Below, piece after piece: positions 52,801 to 59,534 of a stretch of 64,000 nucleotides of DNA. Source of the stretch: an uncultured Eubacterium sp. (GTDB taxonomy: Bacteria; Bacillota; Clostridia; Oscillospirales; Acutalibacteraceae). Where the stretch lies: contig CAKTGF010000003.1 of NCBI GenBank assembly GCA_934561395.1, forward strand, positions 186,001 through 250,000. Reading direction: 5' to 3'. Numbering within the stretch: position 1 is the stretch's first letter; the number at the start of each line of letters is the position of its first letter. The translations under genes and the position numbers were made by a program. Below the pieces are notes generated by a model. It did no database searches. It worked only from the letters and a program-made list of their open reading frames with translations, and was not told where the DNA came from.

Positions 52801-53547
52801 AAGGGTTGGTGGCTCGCCGGGGCGAAGCTTCTTGTAAACCTCAAGAAGAGCCTCCTCCTGATTCTTTGTGGTATCCTTTTCAATTGTAGCCTCGATTCTT
52901 TCATCGTCGCCGAAAAAATCACGGATTTCATCATCGCTTCCGAGGCCTAATGCACGAAGGAAGGTTGTGATAAAGATTTTTCTGTTTTTATCAATACGAA
53001 CATAGAACAAATCGTTAACATCTGTTTCGTATTCAAGCCAAGCACCACGATTTGGAATAACAGTGTTGGTGTAAAGCTCCTTACCTGTTTTATCATGCTC
53101 CATGTGATAATAAACACCGGGAGATCTTACAAGCTGTGAAACAATACATCTTTCGGCACCGTTGATAACAAATGTGCCTGCGTCGGTCATAAGGGGAAAA
53201 TCGCCCATAAAGATGGTGTTTTCCTTAACCTCGCCTGTTTCCTTGTTTTGAAGACGTGCTCTAACCTTTAAGGGTTTTGCATAAGTAACGTCACGAGCCT
53301 TACATTGTGCAATATTATACTTTGGTTCGTCATCCATTGAGTAGTCGATGAAATCAAGAACAAGATTGCCTGTGTAATCGGTTATCGGGCCGATGTCACG
53401 GAACACCTCTTTAAGACCTTCATCAAGAAACCATTGGTAAGACTTTTTTTGCACCTCAATAAGGTTCGGCATCTGCATAACCTCGTTGATTTTGGCAAAA
53501 CTTTTGCGTGTGGTTGTACCAAGTTGGACATCCTTCACATTTACCAT
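49804..53547 (-). CDS. rpoB: RNA polymerase beta subunit
   Basis: This is the 1247-residue beta subunit, paired with rpoC in one transcript. The rifampicin-binding cluster reads [20 protein letters not shown] and [14 protein letters not shown], i.e. wild type at the positions usually altered in resistance. Later segments ([35 protein letters not shown]) are standard. The acidic C-terminal tail ends in EANDDDDE. Unlike the usual order, no rplJ-rplL pair lies upstream; instead a divergent peptide-binding lipoprotein gene begins 389 bases away. Confidence 0.98.
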   Translation of the reverse strand: [1247 protein letters not shown]

Positions 53548-53694
53548 TCGGTATTCACTCCGTTTCCTTTAAATTTGCTAATAAAATAAAAATTTAGTCA
53601 AAAGCCGACCGAAAAATTTGTTAATTTTTTGTTACGGCGTAAACAACATAAAATTGCCATAAGTACATAAATTCCCATTTTAATCGTGGTAATA

Positions 53695-53723
53695 ATATAA
53701 ACTAACTTACATAATAAGTCAAC
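53695..53723 (-). promoter_or_regulatory. sigma-A promoter of rpoBC
   Basis: TTGACT (53718-53723), 17 bp, TATATT (53695-53700) on the minus strand. Confidence 0.83.
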
Positions 53724-53873
53724 ACCTAATTTTGGAAAATTTGCACAATTGTGAAAAGTTTTTGAACAACTGTGCCGTGTGTTTCTGTATTTGACGCCTA
53801 TTTTCGTTAAAAAACACGAAAACCGTCATATCCCCTGCCTGCAAAAAACGGCATAAATATATGATATATTGTG

Positions 53874-53902
53874 TTGATTTAAGAGAAATAATTTGATATA
53901 AT
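53874..53902 (+). promoter_or_regulatory. sigma-A promoter of the peptide-binding lipoprotein gene
   Basis: TTGATT (53874-53879), 17 bp, TATAAT (53897-53902). Confidence 0.85.
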
Positions 53903-53936
53903 AAAAAGCCAACAAACAAACGGAGTTAAAATAAAG

Positions 53937-55619
53937 ATGAAAATAAGACAAATAAAACGATTAACATGTATAGCGCTTTCATTATGCCTTGCGGCAAGCC
54001 TTTTTTCCGGCTGCAGCAAATCTGCCGGCGCAATTGATTTTATATACCCGTTTTCCGCAAATGTAAGGAGCTATGACCCGCAGGTTGCCTCAACCACAGA
54101 CGAATTTTTAATTATTGAAAACACCTTTGAGGGCTTGGTAAGGGTTAACGATGACGGCACGGTAAAGCCCGGCGTGGCAGAAAGCTGGGATGTGAGCAGT
54201 GACGGCTTAACCTACACCTTCAAACTTAAAAAGGGTATGAAATGGAATATTGACACCGAGCTTGATACCGAGGGCAAGCGCAAAGAGGACAAGCGCCTTG
54301 ATTATATGGGCTATGATTTCAACCCTGACATTACGGCAAATGACTTTGTATTTGCTTTAAGGCGTGCAGCCGCCCCTGAAACGGAGTGCCCCCTGTTTTC
54401 ATCAATCGCCTGCATTGAAAATGCACCCCAGGTGCACAGCGGCAAAATTAAAGCCGCAAAATTAGGCGTTAAGGCAACGGATGATTACACCCTTGAGATA
54501 AAGCTTTCATCTGCGGACGACAGCTTTATGTCAACCCTTTCAACCGCCGTTGCAATGCCCTGCAATCAGGAATTTTTCAATGCAACCAAGGGCAGATACG
54601 GCCTTTCCGAGGAATACACCCTGTTTAACGGTCAATTCTACCTAAGCCAGATTTTAGAGAGCAGCTATTTGCTGAAAAAGAACAAGTTTTACACCGGGGA
54701 CTCCCCTGCAAACGCTTCGGAGCTGACCCTTAAAATTACCGACGAAACCAACAGCGAGATTGTTGAAAAGCTGAAAAACGGCTACTATGACGCCGCATTT
54801 ATCGGCGGCAGCGATACCGACTCAATCAAAGAAAGCAATGGTATTACCCTTACACCGTATAATGACACTGCTTGGGCGTTTGTTTTTAACAACACCACGC
54901 TGCTGTTTCAAAATAAGGATTTAAGGAACGGCTTTTGCTTAGGCCTTACCCGTTTAAGTGAAAGCGACAAGGGCTATTTAACGGACGCAGGCAATTTGAT
55001 ACCCACAGCCTGCACGGTGGGCAACAGCAGTGCCGCCGAGCTTATGGGCAGCACCGTAGCAAAGCAGGACATTGACAAAAGCGTTGAGCTTTGGAGCAAG
55101 GGTCTGGGCGAAATAGGCGAAACCACCTTTACCGTTACGGTTGTTACCCCAAAAAGTATGGAAAAATATGTTAAGCAAATGCTGCAAGGTGTTCAAAGCG
55201 GCATAGGCAATGTTGTTAAAAACCCAAACGGCGACAAAATATCATTAACCATTAAGGTTAACGCCCTGGATGATGGGGAATATAAAGACGCTTTATCTTC
55301 TAAGAACTACGATATTGCCTTTTGCAGCTACAAATCCAGCAGTAGTTCCCCCACCGCTTACCTGTCAGGCTTCAGCGGTATATCGGGTGTTGACAGCGAT
55401 AAGCTGGCACAGGAAATTGAAAAGGCAAACAGCTCAACCACAAGCAAAGAAAACGCACAGCACCTGAAAAATGCCGAAAACGCAATTATCGGCGATTACT
55501 GTGTATATCCAATGCTTTACGAAACAAGCTATTACGCATCTGCCAAGGGCGTTAGCGGAATACAATTTCACGCAGGAACAGGAAGGATAAGCTTTGTTTA
55601 CGCAAATAGGGAAAAATAA
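53937..55619 (+). CDS. Oligopeptide ABC transporter substrate-binding lipoprotein (family 5)
   Basis: This is a 560-residue lipoprotein (lipobox FSGC, Cys26) of the OppA/DppA family. It has the family start YDPQVASTTDEFLIIENTFE, then VNDDGTVKPGVAESWDVS and LTYTFKLKKGMKWN, ITANDFVFALRRAA, and a C-terminal lobe ending FHAGTGRISFVYANREK. It binds peptides outside the membrane for an ABC permease. No permease or ATPase gene is adjacent, so it is an orphan receptor that may use a transporter encoded elsewhere. The ATG is preceded by ACGGAG. Confidence 0.9.
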   Translation: MKIRQIKRLTCIALSLCLAASLFSGCSKSAGAIDFIYPFSANVRSYDPQVASTTDEFLIIENTFEGLVRVNDDGTVKPGVAESWDVSSDGLTYTFKLKKGMKWNIDTELDTEGKRKEDKRLDYMGYDFNPDITANDFVFALRRAAAPETECPLFSSIACIENAPQVHSGKIKAAKLGVKATDDYTLEIKLSSADDSFMSTLSTAVAMPCNQEFFNATKGRYGLSEEYTLFNGQFYLSQILESSYLLKKNKFYTGDSPANASELTLKITDETNSEIVEKLKNGYYDAAFIGGSDTDSIKESNGITLTPYNDTAWAFVFNNTTLLFQNKDLRNGFCLGLTRLSESDKGYLTDAGNLIPTACTVGNSSAAELMGSTVAKQDIDKSVELWSKGLGEIGETTFTVTVVTPKSMEKYVKQMLQGVQSGIGNVVKNPNGDKISLTIKVNALDDGEYKDALSSKNYDIAFCSYKSSSSSPTAYLSGFSGISGVDSDKLAQEIEKANSSTTSKENAQHLKNAENAIIGDYCVYPMLYETSYYASAKGVSGIQFHAGTGRISFVYANREK

Positions 55620-56067
55620 AAAGCTTGCAGCTGTGTTTTGGGCGCTTAGCCTTATATGCATGGGAGTAATATTTTACTTTTCGTCAAGAACAGCTGCCGA
55701 GTCCTCCTCACAAAGCACAAGCGTTATTGATTGGCTTACAAAGCTGTTTGGCAGCAATGTTTTTACCGATTTTATTGTTAGAAAAAGCGCACATTTTTTG
55801 GAATACACCGGGCTGTGTCTGCTTTTGAATTGGGCGCTGCTGCTTTCAAAGGGAAAGCCGCTGCCTGCCGCAGCACTGCCTGTTGCATCGCTGTATGCGG
55901 TAACGGACGAAATACACCAGCTGTTTGTTGAGGGTCGCAGCTGCGAGGTTAAGGATTGGGCAATTGACACAGCCGGTGCGATTTTGGGCATTTGTGTGTT
56001 TTATGTAACGCTTTTGATTGTGCGTTTTATTATGAAACGCATTGACACAAGGAAAAATAAATTATAG
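55594..56067 (+). CDS. VanZ-family membrane protein
   Basis: This 157-residue protein has about four membrane helices and the VanZ signatures RKSAHFLEYTGLCLLL and AVTDEIHQLFVEGRSCEVKDW, then IDTAGAILG. VanZ proteins are linked to teicoplanin resistance or envelope functions, but most chromosomal members have no known role. I take the TTG at 55594 as start because GGAAGGA (55581-55587) is placed seven bases ahead; it lies 26 bases inside the preceding gene. A nagB promoter is buried in its 3' end. Confidence 0.85.
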   Translation: MFTQIGKNKKLAAVFWALSLICMGVIFYFSSRTAAESSSQSTSVIDWLTKLFGSNVFTDFIVRKSAHFLEYTGLCLLLNWALLLSKGKPLPAAALPVASLYAVTDEIHQLFVEGRSCEVKDWAIDTAGAILGICVFYVTLLIVRFIMKRIDTRKNKL

Positions 56068-56070
56068 AAT
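56042..56070 (+). promoter_or_regulatory. sigma-A promoter of nagB
   Basis: TTGACA (56042-56047), 17 bp, TAGAAT (56065-56070). It lies across the 3' end of the VanZ-family gene. Confidence 0.78.
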
Positions 56071-56110
56071 AGTCTGTTGGATAAACAGATTTAAAGATAG
56101 GAGATTTAAT

Positions 56111-56836
56111 ATGAACGTTTTAATTTTTGATACCGAGGAGCAAATCGGTGTAGCCGCAGGCTACTATATGTGCGGTCAGGTTTTGCAAAAGCCGGACTCT
56201 GTTTTGGGCTTGGCCACAGGCTCAACACCCTTAAAGCCATACAAGCACATGATTGAGCTTTACAACCAGGGCGCAGTTGATTTTTCAAAGGTTACCACCT
56301 TTAACCTTGACGAATACTGCAAGCTTGATGTTAAGGATAAAAATTCATACCACAGCTTTATGCACGAAAATCTTTTTGACCACATCAATATTCCCGAGGA
56401 AAACATAAATTTCCTTAACGGCAACGCAACCGATTTGGAGCAGGAATGTAAGGATTACGAGTTGAAAATAAAGAAAGCCGGCGGAATTGACATTCAGCTT
56501 TTGGGTATCGGTTCAAACGGACATATTGCTTTTAACGAGCCTGCCGACGCTTTTCAGCGCTGGAGCCATGTTGTAGCCCTTAAGGAATCAACAATTAAGG
56601 ATAACAGCAGGTTTTTCAATTCAATTGAAGAGGTGCCCACCCATGCGGTTACAATGGGTATCGGCTCAATTATGCAGGCAAAAAGAATACTTATCATTGC
56701 CCTTGGGGAGCAAAAGGCAAAGGCAATCAAGCAACTGATTGACGGCAACGTTACCCCATGGTGCCCTGCATCTGTTCTTCAATTTCACAAGGATGTTACA
56801 TTAATGCTTGATAAAGGAGCGGCTTCATTGCTGTAA
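56111..56836 (+). CDS. nagB: Glucosamine-6-phosphate deaminase
   Basis: NagB converts glucosamine-6-phosphate to fructose-6-phosphate and ammonia, the entry of amino sugars into glycolysis. The 241-residue protein has LGLATGSTPLKPYKHMIE, FNLDEYCKLD (catalytic Asp region), LLGIGSNGHIAFNEP and AVTMGIGSIMQAKRI, all family signatures. The ATG at 56111 with TAGGAGA upstream is chosen; the longer frame would start in the promoter. It could receive GlcNAc released by the GH20 enzyme of the glycan locus, although nagA is not in this window. Confidence 0.96.
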   Translation: MNVLIFDTEEQIGVAAGYYMCGQVLQKPDSVLGLATGSTPLKPYKHMIELYNQGAVDFSKVTTFNLDEYCKLDVKDKNSYHSFMHENLFDHINIPEENINFLNGNATDLEQECKDYELKIKKAGGIDIQLLGIGSNGHIAFNEPADAFQRWSHVVALKESTIKDNSRFFNSIEEVPTHAVTMGIGSIMQAKRILIIALGEQKAKAIKQLIDGNVTPWCPASVLQFHKDVTLMLDKGAASLL

Positions 56837-56841
56837 ATGCT

Positions 56842-57387
56842 ATGGAAAAGGATAACAAGAAAATTAACGATAACAACAATAAAAAGCAAAACAAGCAAGG
56901 CAAGATAATCATCAGCCTTGTATGCGTGGCAGTGGTTTTGGCTGCAATTATTGTGGGTGTTTGCGTTTCAAACAATAATAAGGATGAGGGTAACACCCAA
57001 ACCAATACGGCGTCACAATCACAGGTAAGCGAAAGCACAAACGACAGTGGAGATATAACCTCATCAACCACAACTCCGAGCACAAGCGCCGACAGCGAGG
57101 AGCAGTCAACAGACGCAGGCACAACCGAAAGCACACAGGCTGCAACCCAGGGTGATTCGTTAAAACCAATCAGCGTTAACCAGGCGTTAAATGTTTTGGA
57201 TGATTTTTACGGCAAAACCTATGAGGTTAATGCAACAATCGTTGAGGACGGCTATCAGTATTTTGCCGTTTTTGATAAAAAGGGTACAAAATATGCCTCG
57301 GTTAAGGTTAATCTGAGCACCTCACAGGCATACGAAACAATTTTGGAAACAGGAGAGGTTAACGAGTTTAACCTTTCGGATAATTAA
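56842..57387 (+). CDS. Membrane-anchored protein of unknown function with Ser/Thr-rich linker
   Basis: This is a 181-residue type II membrane protein. A short Lys/Asn-rich cytoplasmic tail (1-20) is followed by one transmembrane helix (about 21-42) and a Ser/Thr/Glu/Gln linker to about residue 105. The folded C-terminal part of about 75 residues (INQALNVLDDFYGKTYEVNA-like start, with YQYFAVFDKKGTKYASVKV) looks beta-rich and might be a small binding domain. I do not recognise a family. It lies 5 bases after nagB without a good ribosome binding site, so it is probably translated by coupling, and 10 bases before metG. Confidence 0.7.
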   Translation: MEKDNKKINDNNNKKQNKQGKIIISLVCVAVVLAAIIVGVCVSNNNKDEGNTQTNTASQSQVSESTNDSGDITSSTTTPSTSADSEEQSTDAGTTESTQAATQGDSLKPISVNQALNVLDDFYGKTYEVNATIVEDGYQYFAVFDKKGTKYASVKVNLSTSQAYETILETGEVNEFNLSDN

Positions 57388-57397
57388 GGAGGAAGCA

Positions 57398-59338
57398 ATG
57401 GCAGATAAGGGAAAATTTTACATTACAACAGCCATAGCATACACATCACGCAAGCCTCATATCGGCAACAGCTATGAAATTGTGCTGACCGATGCAATTG
57501 CAAGGTTTAAAAGGCTTCAGGGCTACGATGTATTTATGCTTACAGGCACAGACGAGCACGGCCAAAAGATTGAGGAATACGCAAAGGCTGCAAATGTAAC
57601 GCCAAAGGAATATGTTGATAAGGTTGCAGGAGAAATTAAGGGCATTTGCGACCTTTTAGGCACAAGCTATGACAAATTTATCAGAACCACCGACGATTAC
57701 CATGAAAAAACGGTTCAAAAAATATTCAAAAAGCTTTATGACCAGGGCGACATTTACAAGGGCACATACGAAGGTATGTACTGCACCCCCTGCGAATCAT
57801 TTTGGACAGAAAGCCAATTGGTTGACGGCAAGTGCCCCGACTGCGGCAGAGAGGTTAAGCCCGCAAAGGAAGAGGCTTATTTCCTTCGCCTTTCAAAATA
57901 CCAAAAGCAACTTGAAGAATTTATTGAAAGCAATGAAAACTTTATTTACCCCGAGCAGAGAAAAAAGGAAATGCTCAACAACTTTATTAAGCCCGGCTTG
58001 CAGGACCTTTGCGTAAGCCGTACAAGCTTTAAATGGGGTATCCCTGTAACATTTGATGACAAGCATGTTATCTATGTTTGGATTGACGCACTTTCAAACT
58101 ATATCACTGCTTTGGGCTACGACCCCGACGGTTCAAGCGATTTATATAAAAAATACTGGCCGGCAGATGTTCACATTATCGGCAAGGATATTGTAAGATT
58201 TCACACTATCTATTGGCCGATTATGCTTATGGCGCTGGGCGAGCCCCTGCCAAAGCAGGTATTCGGTCATCCGTGGCTTTTGTTCGGCGAGGATAAAATG
58301 TCAAAATCAAGGGGTAATGTTATTTACGCCGATGATTTGGTTGACCTTTTGGGCGTTGATGCGGTAAGGTACTATTTGATTTCGGAAATGCCCTACGCAT
58401 CGGACGGCTCAATTACCTATGAAACAATTATCGAAAGATATAACAGCGACCTTGCAAACACCTTCGGCAACCTTGTTAACAGAACAATTGCAATGCAAAA
58501 CAAGTATTTTGACGGAGTAATTCAGCAGCCCTCTGCACCTGAGGAGGTTGACGGCGAACTTAAGCAATTTGCTCTTGATACTGTTACAAAGATGGAAAAG
58601 TGCTTTGAAACATACAGGGTTGCAGACGCTATTGAAGCGGTATTAAACCTTGCAAAGCGCTCTAACAAATATATTGACGAAACCATGCCCTGGGCACTGG
58701 CTAAGGACGAGGCAAAGAAAGAAAGGCTCGGAACGGTTCTTTACAACCTGCTGGAGGCTATAAGATACATCGCAGTCCTTTTAACACCATTTATGCCCAC
58801 AACGGCGGAAAAAATCTTTGAGCAGATGAATTGTGATATTAAGGATTACGATTCACTTACAACCTTCGGTGCACTTAAGAGCGGCACCTGCGTTAACAAG
58901 GCGGAGGCTCTGTTTGCAAGAATTGACGCTGAAAAAATGCTTGAAGAAATTGCCGCAAAGCAGGAGGAGGCAGCTAAAGCAGAAAAGGCTGCCAAAGAAA
59001 AGGTTGAGGGCTTGGCTGAAATCGGAATTGACGATTTTTCAAAGGTTGAACTTAAGGTTGCTGAAATTACCGCCTGCGAACCTGTAAAAAAGGCTAAAAA
59101 ACTTTTGAAACTCACGGTTAACGACGGTAGCGGCACACCGAGGCAGGTTGTTTCGGGTATTGCGCCATGGTACAAGCCTGAGGATTTAATCGGCAAAAGC
59201 GTTATTATTGTTGCAAACCTTAAGCCTGCAAAATTATGCGGCGAGGTAAGCAACGGCATGATACTTGCAGGAGATGTGAGCGAAAGCGATGTTAAGGTTG
59301 TTTTTGTTGATATGCCTGCCGGCACAAAAATAAGATAA
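57398..59338 (+). CDS. metG: Methionyl-tRNA synthetase
   Basis: MetG charges tRNA-Met with methionine. The 646-residue protein has the class I HIGH variant PHIGNSYEI (20-28), a knuckle with CTPCESFW and CPDCGRE that binds one zinc, the KMSKS motif in EDKMSKSRGN, the anticodon-binding helical domain and a C-terminal tRNA-binding OB domain (VELKVAEITACEPVKKAKKL to the end) joined by an Ala/Glu/Lys-rich linker. This dimeric, long form is normal for Firmicutes. Ribosome binding site AAGGAGG. No T-box leader is visible upstream. Confidence 0.97.
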   Translation: MADKGKFYITTAIAYTSRKPHIGNSYEIVLTDAIARFKRLQGYDVFMLTGTDEHGQKIEEYAKAANVTPKEYVDKVAGEIKGICDLLGTSYDKFIRTTDDYHEKTVQKIFKKLYDQGDIYKGTYEGMYCTPCESFWTESQLVDGKCPDCGREVKPAKEEAYFLRLSKYQKQLEEFIESNENFIYPEQRKKEMLNNFIKPGLQDLCVSRTSFKWGIPVTFDDKHVIYVWIDALSNYITALGYDPDGSSDLYKKYWPADVHIIGKDIVRFHTIYWPIMLMALGEPLPKQVFGHPWLLFGEDKMSKSRGNVIYADDLVDLLGVDAVRYYLISEMPYASDGSITYETIIERYNSDLANTFGNLVNRTIAMQNKYFDGVIQQPSAPEEVDGELKQFALDTVTKMEKCFETYRVADAIEAVLNLAKRSNKYIDETMPWALAKDEAKKERLGTVLYNLLEAIRYIAVLLTPFMPTTAEKIFEQMNCDIKDYDSLTTFGALKSGTCVNKAEALFARIDAEKMLEEIAAKQEEAAKAEKAAKEKVEGLAEIGIDDFSKVELKVAEITACEPVKKAKKLLKLTVNDGSGTPRQVVSGIAPWYKPEDLIGKSVIIVANLKPAKLCGEVSNGMILAGDVSESDVKVVFVDMPAGTKIR

Positions 59339-59345
59339 GCTGTTA

Positions 59346-59396
59346 AACGGCAAGGGTTTGGTCTGTTTGATCAAACTCCTGCCGTTAATTTTTTCA
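59346..59396 (+). terminator. Rho-independent terminator after metG
   Basis: Arms 59346-59360 and 59372-59386 pair with one mismatch and one wobble, followed by TAATTTTTTC. Confidence 0.82.
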
Positions 59397-59435
59397 TAAT
59401 GTTTTTATTTTGCGCTAACGCTTTTTACACAACAA

Positions 59436-59464
59436 TTGACATTTTATCCTATGTATTATATAAT
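59436..59464 (+). promoter_or_regulatory. Consensus sigma-A promoter of the ATP-grasp genes
   Basis: TTGACA (59436-59441), 17 bp, TATAAT (59459-59464): a perfect consensus, giving a leader of about 65 bases to the first ATP-grasp gene. Confidence 0.9.
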
Positions 59465-59534
59465 TATTAATAAATATTAAAATTGTTGCGGTATTGTATT
59501 TGGCAATCGTTTTAGGCAAATTAAGGAGAATATT

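Larger units (their letters stand above)
53548..53936. other. Divergent intergenic region between rpoB and the peptide-binding lipoprotein gene
   Basis: This gene-free stretch of 389 bases holds two divergent promoters listed separately, an rpoB leader of about 140 bases and a short inverted repeat TTTTCGT/ACGAAAA near 53802-53821. It is AT-rich. No open reading frame with a ribosome binding site is seen in it. Confidence 0.7.

Noticed and set aside
47191..53000. Long open frames opposite or overlapping rpoB and rpoC
   Set aside because: They are shadows of highly expressed genes with biased codons, without ribosome binding sites or recognisable domains.
57150..57397. A T-box leader for metG
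   Set aside because: metG is preceded by only 10 bases after another gene, and no T-box sequence or antiterminator was found.
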